Positions 36,241 to 47,136 of a stretch of DNA of 64,000 bases are shown piece by piece. A model generated the notes under the pieces. The model saw only the letters and a program-made list of their open reading frames with translations. It ran no database searches and was not told where the DNA came from. How positions within the stretch are numbered: the first letter of the stretch is position 1; each line of letters begins with the position of its first letter. Position numbers and translations under genes: made by a program. Origin of the DNA: Massospora cicadina (taxonomy: Eukaryota > Entomophthoromycota > Entomophthoromycetes > Entomophthorales > Entomophthoraceae); NCBI GenBank assembly GCA_022478985.1, contig JAKSZP010009284.1:62001-126000 (forward strand), given 5' to 3'.

Positions 36241-37330
36241 AGCAAAACTGTTGTGGGGAATTAGTGAAATCTATGCTGAGATTATTGAACTGAAATTGGT
36301 TGGATCTAATTTGGGAGGCAATTGGGCTGATGGCCAAAACTCAAATGGCTGTAAAAGTATGAAGAATGAGATATCAGCCAGATCGCCCAACAGTTCTAAT
36401 TTGATCCTGAAATCAGTAGAACAAATATTGGATGACATTGACAAGAGTTTGAAGCCCTCTGATAGTAATTTGGGCATTGCACCCAATGAGCTATTATCGA
36501 CCAAACAAATGGTTAAATGACTGAGCGCGGGTGGGTTGGCCGTCCTGAACCCATTCCCAACCAAATGGTCCCATCCCTATATGGGATGGCCTTGGGGGAC
36601 TCCTGTCACTTGTCAGGCCAAACGCCGTCATGCTAACCGTCAGAAACGTAATTGACCCCTGGTTCAGATGTTTGAGGTTGAACTGACAGAGTCTCAGCCC
36701 ATCGCCAAATTTTGCAATGTCAGATCCCAAAGAATAAACCCCCCCACTACCATCCAATTTGCCAGTTAGGCTGAATTTGTGGATCCTGCCCACGTCATTG
36801 TCACTACCCAACTGACCACTATTTAATCAGTTGCATGGCACTGAGAAAATTGTTGGTCAATTTTATTACTTTATTTCCCAAATGAAAATTTTTTAAAAAC
36901 CCCAAATTTTTATCTCATTCCATTCGACCACATTCTATATGGCACTTCCCTGGTGGTTCGCCACTTCCACTCTGGGTGGGCCTTACCAATTCTTTTGGTT
37001 ACCATGGTTCCCTCCATTGCCAATTGGACTCAACAAGTCCGAAATTTTTGGCTCTACAACCCTGTTCTAATGACCTTCTGGCAGCAATATACAAGGATCT
37101 TATGGCCCTATGTTCGCCAACTACAAGAGAAAATTCGTCTCTCTTCTACCCCCAACAAAATGGTTTCCAAAGCCAAGAATCTTGCAGTAACTATTCCAGT
37201 AGTTTCCACCCCTGTTACAAGGTCCCCTGGGTCTGAAGTTTATTCAGTGTGGTTTGCTATCGGGATACTCCTAACCCTGACATTCCGCCACCATTTTGTG
37301 ATATCCTATTTCCTGGCTCCATATCAAATT
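36241..37330 (+). other. About 1.1-kb block inside LINE ORF2, unresolved
   Basis: Between the reverse transcriptase and C-terminal parts of ORF2 the minus strand stops looking like LINE. The plus strand instead carries longish frames (36188-36520 and 36953-37456). Those frames have no recognised domain. Without this block ORF2 would be about 1,350 codons, a usual LINE length. I found neither a poly(A)-like tail nor a target duplication, so its nature as a nested insertion is inferred. Edges are approximate. Confidence 0.45.
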
Positions 37331-38714
37331 GTACAGTCGGCAATGCCTCTGGCATTCTGGCTTGCTTTCTGGATGCTCACACATCCTGACTGGCAGGTTG
37401 GTCTAAACTTTTTCTGCCATTTCCATGACAGTTGGTTGGTGAGAACGCCCAGGTGACAGAAGGTACCACGCACAGGTTCAATACAAAATGGTGGGGGGAA
37501 GGTGGGGGAGCCGACCTGTACAACTGTTATCTTGGAGGTGTTGACCATGGCGTTGGACGCCTTGATGTACCTTTCAATGGTCACAGCAGCGAGGGCAACA
37601 TCCCCAGGGCAGTCAAATGCAATGGTGGTGTCATCTGCAAATGCCATGGTTCTGGTGGGGGCTTTACCTGGGACAGAATCCCTGTTAGCTTGTCCTGTAA
37701 GGAGGCCAAGAGGGGGTTGAGGGTGATGTCAAAAAGGATAGGGATCAGGGGGTCCCCTTGCCAGAGACCTTGTCCAACTGGTACTGCCACTGTAAAACCC
37801 ATTGGCGCCAGGACTCTGGTGTGGAGCTGGTCATAGAGCGCTAATATCCAGCGCCTAGCTGCGGGGGGGAGATGGAAGTGGGCCAGGGAAGCATTAATAT
37901 ACTTCCAGGCCACCTGATCATATGCTTTCTCCATATCCAGGAGAGCCACAAAGCCATTCACCTTACGAGAGTTAGCAGTCAAAGTCACGTGAATGTCATT
38001 ATAGTTGCCCCATAACGACCTCCCCGGAATAAAACCGTGCTGGGATGGGGAGAGGCGAGGTGACACCCATTTGGTGATGCGGTTGGCCAGAAGCTTTGTG
38101 AAGAGCTTGTGGTCTGTGTTGATCAACGCTATGGGGCGCCAGTTCGCCAGGTTCTCACGGTCTGACTTCTTTTGAATGAGGGTCGTGATTGAGCCTCTGG
38201 AGTCGGGGAGGACCTCGCCATTCACCAAGAGTGCAGCGAAGAGGTCGCGGAGGGTTCTGGCTATCACTGCAGGTTCCAGAAGGTACACCTCGAAGCGTAT
38301 TTTATCTGGGCCTGGGGCTTTAAGCTGTGGGGATTTCAGAAGGGTTTCCATCACCTCCTGGATGGAAATAGGCGCCAGTAGAGCCTCATCAGCCCGTGGG
38401 TCAATGGGCGGCTCTGGAGCCCGCCACAGGAAGTCTTGGATGTCCGACGGGTCCACCTGGGTGGCATGGAAGAGGCTGGAGTAGAAGCGGTGTAGTTCCT
38501 GCGTGATTTCCTCCCTATCTGAAGTGGTTGTAGTGCCAATCTTTAGTGCAGTAATATCCTGCGCTGTTGATTGGGCTTTCTGTTTCTGAAAGGAGAAGCG
38601 GGTGGGGCGTTCCCATTGAGCATAATAATGAGATGTTGTAAAAATTTCTGCCCGTTCTTCCTGCAGTGTGAGCTCCAAGCGGAGTGCTTCCTGCACCGCT
38701 TCCCAGTCTTCCAA
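37331..38714 (-). pseudogene. LINE ORF2 reverse transcriptase
   Basis: The 377-codon frame 38714-37581 contains KAPGPDKIRFEVY, TLIQKKSDRENLANWRPIAL, LLANRITKWVSPRL, SQHGFIPGRS and LLDMEKAYDQVAWKYI, and ends the conserved series with GLWQGDPLIPILFDITLNPLL. After a frameshift near 37650 the catalytic FADDTTIAFDC box is read in 37647-37324. This is the enzyme that would prime and copy LINE RNA at the nicked target. The order and spacing match full LINE reverse transcriptases; the frameshift disables it. Confidence 0.93.
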
Positions 38715-38851
38715 CCATCTGGAAGAGGGCGAAGGCTAGCAGTTTCGCTCCAGATGTCTGATTCTGGCTTCCGCCCTTTTGACTCTGGCGCGAGCTGCGG
38801 TAATCTGGGCTTTGGCACAGTTGTAAGCAACGCGGGTGATGCCCTCCTTGA

Positions 38852-39946
38852 TCACCGCCCATCTAGCCTTGTGGTCAAGCAGGTGGGGTGGGGGGAGGTG
38901 AGAGTCTCCCGGATGGTCATAGACAGCTTCTCCTTAGTGAAGGGGTTGTTGAGAAGAGCTGGGGCAACCCTAGGCCAGAACCTATGTGATGGTCTAAGTG
39001 TGGTGGTGAGGAAAACGGTGAATGACCTGTGATCACTCAGATGGTTGTCACGAGAGATGAGAGAGGAGACGCGAACCAATTAGACAGGGGGCCAATCGGT
39101 GTCATATCTATGCGTGACGCTGACTGGAAAGCTCCTCCATCATACTGGATCCTAGTTATGCAACCAAGCCAGACGCGGAGGGTGGAAGCACATCTATAAA
39201 GCCACTCAGGCGAAGGAAATCCTGGAGGCGACTTGATCCAGGGCGTTCCTTTGCTGCAGGGGGTAAGAGTCACGGACACGACTTATGGTTGTGTTGAAAT
39301 CTCCCAAGAGGACTGTATTCCGTGGGAGATTGAGTTTAATGAGCTCTTCCAAGAGCCGGTTTTGCTCCTGACCTGCATTAGGAAGGTAGATGCTTGCAGC
39401 GAAGAAAGAGAAGTCAGGAGTGGTGCGTTTGGCCAGTATGAGGCGGCCACCTAGATATTGTGAAAAAGAATGGGTTTAACCTGGGGATTCAAAACAATAA
39501 GGGCGGCATGGTTTGTCCAGAAGGAGTTGCCTCCAAACTGTTCATTCCATGCAGATTGTTCGTGGGGGAAGATATGGGGCTCCTGGACAGCAGCGATGTC
39601 AATTTGTGCTGACCTGAAGTTGTGGAGGAGGCGGGCTCTCCGCTTAAAGTCCCACAACCCATTCGCGTTGATGGATTGCAGGGCCAGGGTGCTGCCATGG
39701 GGACTCAGCTGTTCCCCTCCATGTCCTGGGGAGTTGCCAGCGCTTAAACCTGCTGCTGTGAGGCGGCTAGTTTTGAGTCCTTTAGCTTGACTATTAGCTG
39801 CAATCCGTGAGGAGCGTCAAGGGTTCTGAGGGGAAAGAGAGGGTGGGGGGCGGAGGACCCAGTAAGCCAGCCTAAGATGCTGCCCCCGCTCCGTTGCAGG
39901 GGAAGGACCTGAGGGTGCTCAATGGCGACCTCTGCGGTGTCCCCAT
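38852..39946 (-). pseudogene. LINE ORF2 N-terminus and APE-type endonuclease (broken)
   Basis: A candidate ORF2 start ATG lies at 39946, one base after the ORF1 stop (TAA-A-ATG). Endonuclease motifs follow across frames: QSINANGLWDF and AAVQEPHIF (about 39585), LLGDFNTTISR (about 39310), and NHLSDHRSFTVF (about 39030), with the catalytic Asp-His pair. This domain nicks target DNA to start reverse transcription. At least three frameshifts separate the motifs, and a stop follows the ATG after about 25 codons. Confidence 0.82.
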
Positions 39947-39947
39947 T

Positions 39948-42088
39948 TTATGAGTCTGAGTCCATATTCACTTCCTCCAACACTGCAAAGGAGCTGCGCG
40001 AAATGGACTGTGGGGTTGGGGTAGGACTCTTTGAGGTGGCACTTCTACCGCAGGCCGCGGGTTGCCAGTCCATGCTGGTGGGCATAGCTCCATTGGGAGC
40101 TGAGGGTTGATGCGATAAATCGCTGGTGGAGGTTGGTGGGGGTGCCGCGGAGCCCTGAGTGGGGGTGGCTGACGAGGGGCACCCTGTGGGAGATGCCTTG
40201 CGCTTGGTGAGAGAGTGAGTTGACTCTGGGAGATTGGAGGGGGTGCCCACTGGAAGGGGGGCATGAGCGCGAAGGTATCCCATACCAATAGTGGGGTTAG
40301 CTGTTTCAACTGCTAGGCGTAAGGCCTCAGGGGACAGGTCTTGAATGGGAACCCATTGTGTGGGTTGTGGAATTGCTGCTGCGGCCACGTGGGATCATTT
40401 TTGGCCTGGTTTAGGCCCCTGGGTGGTGGCTAAGAGGGCTTGTTTTCGAGCTGTGCAGCCACTATACAGGTGTCCAAGGGCGTTACACCATGAACACCGG
40501 GGGCGCGCCTGATCAGGGTCGACAAAAAAGATCTCAGGGCATGCCCCAACTACCGCCACATGAGGAATAACCTCAATGTTGTGGGATACAGTGGGGGAGG
40601 GGATGAACGACGCCCTAGCAGTGTGAGCTCTTTGAGTGGGAGCATAGTAAGAGGGGATGCTAAAGTCCACTGAAAGAACAGACCCAAACTCCATTAAACC
40701 ACGATGGAGCGCCAGTTTAAGAGACTCAGGATCAACAGTCGTTGGTAGGTTGGAAAAAGTAACCCATGAAATTTTCTCCAGGTGAGAGCGTGTGCAGGAG
40801 ATGTGAAGAGATCCATGTGGAATAATGACCTGGAGGGTGGCAGCATGGTCAGCAAGGGCAGCTTCAGTGAAGCCCACATCGATGTAGTGGCCCTCCACTG
40901 ATTCATGGATGGTGGTATTAATTGGGAATGTCTCTGCTATCGCTGCAAAGTATGAGAAGTAATCCTCCATATAGAATTCAACAGGGTTATGCCCATAATA
41001 AAGGTGAATCATGTGGGAGAGGGTTGTGCAAGGTAGAGCTTTTTGTGCTCTAGTTTTGGCCCATTTCTTCTTAAAATCAGCAATAAACGCCACTTCACAG
41101 GGATCAGCTTTGGGTAGCATTGGTGCCAGAGGTGTTTGCCATGCCCCAGTGGCTCCTTTGGTACGTTTGTGTTTGCTTTGGGCTGCAATCGTGGGTTGAA
41201 TGCAAGCTGGTGGTTTGGACAAGTTTGCGGATTTCCCCTGTTGCTGGAATATTACAGCAGTTGCTGGCATCATATTGAATTGAGGGGTGGATTGTTGGGC
41301 TTCATTAAATTGGGAAGGCCCATCCAGATTGTAATCAACTCCAGCCAATTGGGAGGAGGGCAATGTTTCATCACCATCCCAATCTATTTAGGTAAATTCA
41401 GCCTGAGTATTTGCTGTGATTTTATGGGCAAAACTCACTGGCTGATTGGTGAATTGGTCATTTTCAGCATATGGAGATAAAGTGCCAACTTGAGAAGTGC
41501 CAATTATATAGTTTAAATGGGATGGGTGAGATTGGAACTAGTGTGAAGTTCCAAAATCTGAACCATTTGGATCCCCATTGGGAAGAGAAGATTGTCCCAA
41601 TTTGGTGCTTAGTGAACCAGAATGTATGGCTAATCCAACCTTATATCTGAGGGTTTGGGGGCCAGGTAGATGGGTATTGCCCCTCATGAGGGGGCCAGAA
41701 ACACAGTTTCAGCAATAATAAATGGGGCTGAATTAGCTGACACAATGGGGGAGGTGAATGTCTGGATGGGCTGAGTTGCATTCAACTGAGCAGATGCCAT
41801 TAAAACAGTGTGGGTGATGGCCTTTTTGGTTGGAGGGGGCCCAGCAGGTTGGTGGGAGGCAGCACATGCAGAGCTTTTGGGTGTGCAGGTTGCAGAGGTG
41901 CGATCAGGTGAACTGGCGCTAGTTGAAGTAGCTCCAGGTTGGGGGGTGGTGCCTGCTTTTACGGCCGCTGCTTGAGAGTGGGTGATTCTGGTTGACCCTG
42001 AGGTGGGTAACTGAGGGTTGCTTCATTTGGGGGTGGTGCTGGCTTGTTTGGCTGAGCCTGAGGGTTCTTTTATGGGGTTTTCCACCAT
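39948..42088 (-). pseudogene. LINE ORF1 with zinc knuckle (broken)
   Basis: About 713 codons from a likely ATG at 42088 to TAA at 39948. The longest open piece is 41363-40395, with CSWCNALGHLYSGC (C-x2-C-x4-H-x4-C) near its end. The frame then passes a TGA, one step from CGA, and continues in phase through 40388-39948 with a Pro/Ser/Thr-rich tail ending EEVNMDSDS. Upstream, a Ser/Thr/Pro-rich N-terminus carries several stops and one frame change near 41650. The protein would bind LINE RNA. Confidence 0.82.
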
Positions 42089-42190
42089 ATTTTCTAATAG
42101 TTTTCATAAATCCTTTTAGTGGAGCTAAATTTCAAGGCTGAATTGATTTTTGAAAAGTGATGCTTAGCAGAAAGAGAATAAATAAGGCTT

Positions 42191-42756
42191 TGATATCTCT
42201 AATAGATAACATTTGTGATTTCTATAAACAATTTTGGTCCAATGTTTATTATCTTCAATTAAAGGTCAATCTTGTTTCCATATAAAGCTCACATTTTTCT
42301 CTAACTTCATATTTGTGGTCAAAGAGTCAAAGTAGGTTCTTGGGCAGTGTGAAAAGTTACTTTAAGATAGAAGCATTGGTATTGCTGCGATATCATCTAA
42401 AAAGACTTAAAATTATTATTTATTGCAATTGGTTTTATCTGGCACCTATGTCACTTGTTTATCTATATATAATTATTTTTTAAATCACATAGATGTTAGG
42501 AATGTATAGGTATAGGGTTTTTTGAAATCGTATATAAAAAGTTATATAACAATAACTTTAAATTATTAATAATGATAAACAAAAGACCACTTTTTTGTAC
42601 AAGATTGCATATGAATATATTTAGGTGATTTTATGCTAAACAAAGGATTTAGCCTTTTTCTTTATATATTATTATATATAATGTATCTTTATAAATTAAG
42701 CCAAAAATAATAATAAAAGTATATATCAATATTCAGTTAATATAAAGATATTTTTG
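42191..42756. other. AT-rich intergenic stretch
   Basis: Lies between the LINE and the SINE; no gene or repeat structure seen. Confidence 0.5.
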
Positions 42757-42773
42757 AGCAATCCTTATTGTTT

Positions 42774-43069
42774 TAATTTTATTCGATTTAATTTATTCGA
42801 GGTGGGCCGACCTGGGGACGATACCGCACCGACTGAGGGGAAATCGAATGAATGGGAAAGGAGGATAAAATCCGGAAAACTTCCATGCGCGGCGTATGAT
42901 AGGCCAGGAACTCCATGGACCGCCTTTGCTATTCGCTATCTCGGTTCGGGGCATTGGTGCGCAACGCCAACACAGTCATAATTGTCCCCTACCCAAAATC
43001 CTCTACCGGAATCGAACTCGGGGAGGCAGCGGTAGAGGTCCCTATTCTACCACTGGGGTAACCTCCCCT
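42774..43069 (-). mobile_element. tRNA-headed SINE, young copy
   Basis: On the minus strand a tRNA-like head (box A TTACCCCAGTGGTAGAAT, box B AGTTCGATTCC) starts a 296-bp element with intact CG pairs. It ends CCCACCTCGAATAAATTAAA. It is flanked by a perfect 17-bp duplication AGCAATCCTTATTGTTT at 42757-42773 and 43070-43086. The whole body matches the old copy at 15515-15796. Transcription would be by RNA polymerase III from the internal boxes. Confidence 0.93.
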
Positions 43070-43086
43070 AGCAATCCTTATTGTTT

Positions 43087-44820
43087 AGTTAAAATTATTA
43101 TAGTTTCTGATATTAGTAGAGTGGATAGCTAGTGGTATGTATAATGCCTCACAGTTTCAGACTATAATCTAGAACTTTATAAAAAGCAAAAAATTAGCTA
43201 TATGTATGTACCAAATTTGACTAACCTCAAATACATTTTTAAATGTTTTATTCTACTCGCTGTGGTGTCTATCTGTCTGTCTGTGATATAATCTTGTGAT
43301 TGATTCTTAAAACCTTCCATATAGCTAAAACTTTGTATTTCAGCACATTTATATCTCCAATGAGAATACAACAATCCATTGAAAAAATTAATTTCCTATA
43401 GTTAATATGAAAAAGTTTTATATGAAGCAAGTGAAAGTCTTTCTGTTTTTGATGTTAGTCAGTATATTGTTATGGCTGAGCAGTTTGATATTCGGTTGAT
43501 TCAATAGTTTCAATGGTTTTACCAAGCGGTTGGTGGTTTTAGGGTGATTGATAAGCTTATGGTTTTAGTAAGCGGTTTTTGATTGTTTGATTTGATAAGT
43601 TAATTGTTTTTGGTAAGTTGTTGGTGGTTTTTGGTTGATTTTGTAAGTTTGGTTTGGTTTTACCAAGCAGTTGGTAATTGGTTGATTTTGTATACATATT
43701 ATCAACTATCTTTCAGACTAGATAGATCTTTTTATTTTGGTAAAATTTGTATCTATGATGACAATGCAAAAATCCATTAAAATTATAAAAATTGTAAATT
43801 TTACAAAATAAAACATTTTAAAACGTTTTGAGACGTTTTTCTTATAATCTTGTTTTCTTGATCGCATTATAACTATACTAGGTGACTAACTAACTTTTAA
43901 AGATTTTAACAATTTAAATCTTTATATCATAAAACATAAATTATACAATTGTTGATATAAAGACTTTTCTGTTCTATATATAAGAAAATAGTTATAGGTA
44001 TTTATTTTTAAATAGTGATATAGTATTTGACATACAATATATTTCTTATAAGTACTCTATATAAAAAATAATGCATTGAATATGGTATAATAATAAACTC
44101 ATATTTCAAAACCAATTTTTTAAATGTGTATATGTTTATAGAAATTTTTTTGTGTATGTACTAAACCACTAATGTGAATAGCTAACTTAATATTCAATAT
44201 AAAAGATTATAATTTATATTACAAATAAAAAGTTTTTAATCAGAGTAGTAATCTATATTTTATTGTTAATAATTAAACTTGAGCGCTAATTTTGAAAAGA
44301 AATTTGTGCAAAAAGCAAAATATACTTGGATTGTTCCGACATCTGCACTGATTGTCAATGTAAAATCTAACGATGAAATAATTATATTCCAGATATACAT
44401 TGATGATTAACAATGAGAACTGAGCAAAACGTCATGTCTTATACTGAATGATTATATTTTGATGACACAATTCAGTATAGAATTGTGTGCTAGTAAAAGT
44501 TAATAATGCAAGTTACGTAATAGTTTTTCCTAAGGTGGCTTATTTAAATCAGATTTTGATGGCAAATGCTTACACAAGGGTGGTTCGCATTTTATCCTAG
44601 AATTTTTGTGCTTTGGCTAGATGATTAATAATCAAAAGTCATAGTGACCCCCTAATTGTGGCTTTATTTTCTACATTCATATTAATATTGAATTTATTTA
44701 GATAGTTGATTGATTCAATTTAAGTGATTTTCATACGTTGCATGGCATGAATTCTTAAGAGCGGAATAGTGCAACTATGATATTTATTCGTTTCGACATA
44801 TAAATTTGCATGATATTCGG
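43087..44820. other. AT-rich intergenic stretch with a G/T-rich minisatellite
   Basis: No gene recognised. A degenerate minisatellite occupies 43491-43690, listed separately. A short (CTGT)n-like run lies near 43270. Confidence 0.5.
43491..43690. repeat. Degenerate G/T-rich minisatellite
   Basis: Repeated variants of TTGGT, GGTTTTACCAAGC and TTGATTTGATAAG fill about 200 bp, with one strand almost free of C. GGTTTTACCAAGC occurs at both ends of the block. Confidence 0.65.
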
Positions 44821-44830
44821 TTGAGGTGAG

Positions 44831-44838
44831 GTATAAAA
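44831..44838 (+). promoter_or_regulatory. Possible TATA box
   Basis: GTATAAAA lies about 35 bp upstream of the ATG at 44868, a plausible core promoter for the broken secreted-protein gene. Confidence 0.5.
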
Positions 44839-44867
44839 TCAACTGAGAACCAAAAGTTAGACTTAAG

Positions 44868-45829
44868 ATGTTTTTCTTATTGTTGCTTGTTTGGTTGTTC
44901 GCCGCCTCCGCATCCTTAATAGATGAGAATGAGCTTTTTGCATCTTTAGTTAATGAGAATGGGCAGAAGCATGGTTCATATCTCTACAAGAACAACCCCG
45001 GCTCTTCATCTAAACCTTATAGTGGCATCGCTGAGCACTTGGCCTTACATGCTGGCTCCGTTATTGTTGAATTCTATGAATAGTACTCTGATTATGACAT
45101 CGTAAAGGAGCCTCTGCCTCGCCTGTTATCATTTATGATAAGCCAACGGGAGATTCTGATGCAGGAGCAAACTACTGCGCTAGTACTGATACCGTTGTGT
45201 TTAAATATCTTGATGCATGTGAGAGATCTAGAGCAATGAGTCAAATATCTGCCATGCTTATAAGACTTGGGGCTTTGCACGTTAACACTTGGCTTTTTTG
45301 GCTAGAGTTCTATATCAGCTTCTTAATCATAACCCAGAGCTTGTCTGGCGTCACAATTCCAATTTTTAATCGCCAATTTAAATTTATAGTATTGGAAACT
45401 GATAGTATGCTTGCATATTTGGCAAGCTGATTACTTTTCAATTTGCGATTCACCTGATCCTAAAGGCCATGTTTAGGATTGTGCAGGTCTTAATCCTGCA
45501 TTTTCTGATTCGCTTGATGATTGATTGTGCTAAAACTTTTTTTAGTACTAGGTGCTAAAACTTTAATTTCTCTTGCAGTGGTTATCATCATATGCCGCCT
45601 TATAGGGTTATCAGCGTCAGAAGATATTGTGCTTCAGGATTTAGCTGCTCATCCGTTGAATTCAGTTACCAAGCTTGTGCGATTTAATCTTGACCCAGCG
45701 GATCACCGCCCTGTTTCGAAGCATTCCTACCATCCTGATCGAAGATCCAAAAAATCAATTCTAGAGTATATTTGGGCTGATGGGGTCGGTTGTGTTCCCA
45801 ACCCAATGTTAAACAGGACCGCAAATTAA
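44868..45829 (+). pseudogene. Broken gene for a secreted protein of unknown family
   Basis: The ATG at 44868 opens a typical signal peptide (MFFLLLLVWLFAASAS) and runs 71 codons to a TAG at 45081. Past the stop the same frame continues YSDYDIVK; then near 45105 the sense frame shifts to GASASPVIIYDKPTGDSDAG and FKYLDACERSRAM. Later sense-like pieces are ARVLYQLLNHNPELVWRH (near 45300) and ADYFSICDSPDPKGHV (near 45425). The last open frame ends ILEYIWADGVGCVPN at the TAA at 45829. A 12-bp LINE-tail insertion with its duplication (45527-45564) adds 25 bp and changes the frame. An AATAAA follows at 45872. I do not recognise the family. Introns could explain some breaks but I found no convincing splice sites. 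Confidence 0.5.
45540..45551 (-). mobile_element. 12-bp LINE 3'-tail insertion
   Basis: TTTTAGTACTAG, identical on the minus strand to the last 12 bp of the LINE 3' end (CTAGTACTAAAA). It is flanked by a perfect 13-bp direct repeat GTGCTAAAACTTT at 45527-45539 and 45552-45564. Confidence 0.72.
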
Positions 45830-45871
45830 TTTTATTTCCCACCGAATTATTTGGTTCACACTTTTTTCTTA

Positions 45872-45877
45872 AATAAA
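45872..45877 (+). terminator. Polyadenylation signal
   Basis: AATAAA, 43 bp after the stop codon at 45829, positioned to serve the broken secreted-protein gene. Confidence 0.5.
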
Positions 45878-46988
45878 GTTCATTATTTTTCTTAATTTGT
45901 TAAATTCGTTTAGTATATAGTGCATCATAATTATATTTTTATCATTAGCATAGGCTTAGCATTTTAAAGCTTCCACTAAAGACAAGGTTTTAATATGTGA
46001 TTATTGTCTATGAACTAAACAACAATTCATACTTACTAGCTTAAGCTAGAACTTTTAAGCCGTTTTATATTGTAAGTAGTTTACTTATTAAGGTATTTTC
46101 CACATATAATTTCAAATTTTTACGAAAAAGTTAAAGTAGATATTTGATAGCAGTGTTACAAGTGTTTAAAATATTAAACCTTTATTATGAGGGTTTTTGG
46201 CCTTAAAGGGAGGTGAGCTATAACCAAGGAATTATATGAGAAGCTTGCTAACTAATATTATGTATCATATAGCAAATTATATTTCTATTCATAAATTATG
46301 GCTAAACTTTTATTTATATCAGGCTAGTAAAAAACCTTGGTATAACAATAGTTTAACCAAGTATATTGTTACAAATATAAATAATAATAGTTTAATCTAG
46401 GCTGAGTCATGTCATTTTAAATGAATATTAGGTAGCTGAAACAAAAATGCAAATAATGTTTTAATAGATTGCTATTTAATAGTACAACGTCCTTGTCAGA
46501 ATGCAAACCTTGGTGAAGTCTTAGCTTCATTTCATTAATGACTTAATGCTGATACATAACTTATAAGCATGTAAAACGTGTACTTATGAGTATAGGATTC
46601 AAGACATATGGTATATGAAATCTTAATAAAATTCATACAAATATAATTATATTTGAACAGATTAATCTGGGAGTTGCTTTAATCATCAGCATGAATGAAA
46701 GATGTAAAACATACTAATACAGGTATTTTGCTCCAAACGATAGTTTAAGCGTAATCCATAACTTATCATTTAAAGAAATGATTGAAAGTAAAGCATCCTT
46801 TAGTTCATAACATTATAGCCTTTCATAATGCAGCATCCTGATTAATACGTTTGCTTTATTACAATTGTCATTTCAATATAGATGGCTTTTGTAAAATCAT
46901 CTAATAATTTGGCAAGCTAGTATTGTAAACTATAAGTCTCGAGAAATATAACTGAAGATAAGATTTATTATATCATTAAAATGTGGGG
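45878..46988. other. AT-rich intergenic stretch
   Basis: No gene or repeat recognised. Confidence 0.5.
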
Positions 46989-47136
46989 TTAACCTATTGC
47001 GCTATAAAATAATTAGCAGAAGCGTGTGACCATCTCGCCCAAAGCAACTCCAAATGACTTTTTACTTTAATAATTTCTATTAACCTCTTGCACTATATTG
47101 ATGTGCTATACGCGTCGTTATAGCGCAAGAGGCTAA
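46989..47136. mobile_element. Small inverted-repeat element (MITE-like)
   Basis: Terminal inverted repeats of 18-19 bp, TTAACCTATTGCGCTATA at 46989-47006 and TTATAGCGCAAGAGGCTAA at 47118-47136. A third copy of the arm (TTAACCTCTTGCACTATA) at 47080-47097 makes a second, tighter hairpin with the right arm. The length is 148 bp with no coding capacity. A target duplication is not certain. Confidence 0.5.

Larger units (their letters stand above)
34732..42176 (-). mobile_element. Full-length LINE retrotransposon with target-site duplication
   Basis: Non-LTR retrotransposon on the minus strand, about 7.4 kb including an internal block of foreign appearance at 36.24-37.33 kb. It is flanked by a perfect 14-bp duplication AATAAATAAGGCTT at 34718-34731 and 42177-42190. 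It has ORF1 with a zinc knuckle, and ORF2 with an APE-type endonuclease, reverse transcriptase and a C-terminal zinc motif. The 3' end reads GGGACCATCTAGTACT and then an A run. Coding frames contain several stops and frameshifts, so the copy is dead, but many CG pairs survive, suggesting it is fairly young. Confidence 0.92.

Noticed and set aside
34941..36293. Several 100-codon plus-strand open frames
   Set aside because: They lie antisense to the GC-richer LINE ORF2 C-terminal region, which has recognisable motifs on the minus strand; the plus frames have no domains.
38571..39032. 153-codon plus-strand frame
   Set aside because: Antisense to the LINE endonuclease and linker; no known domain.
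45565..45576. 3' splice site (TTCTCTTGCAG) rescuing the secreted-protein gene
   Set aside because: No convincing donor or branch point restores a single frame across 45084-45560 when tried by eye; left open for RNA data.
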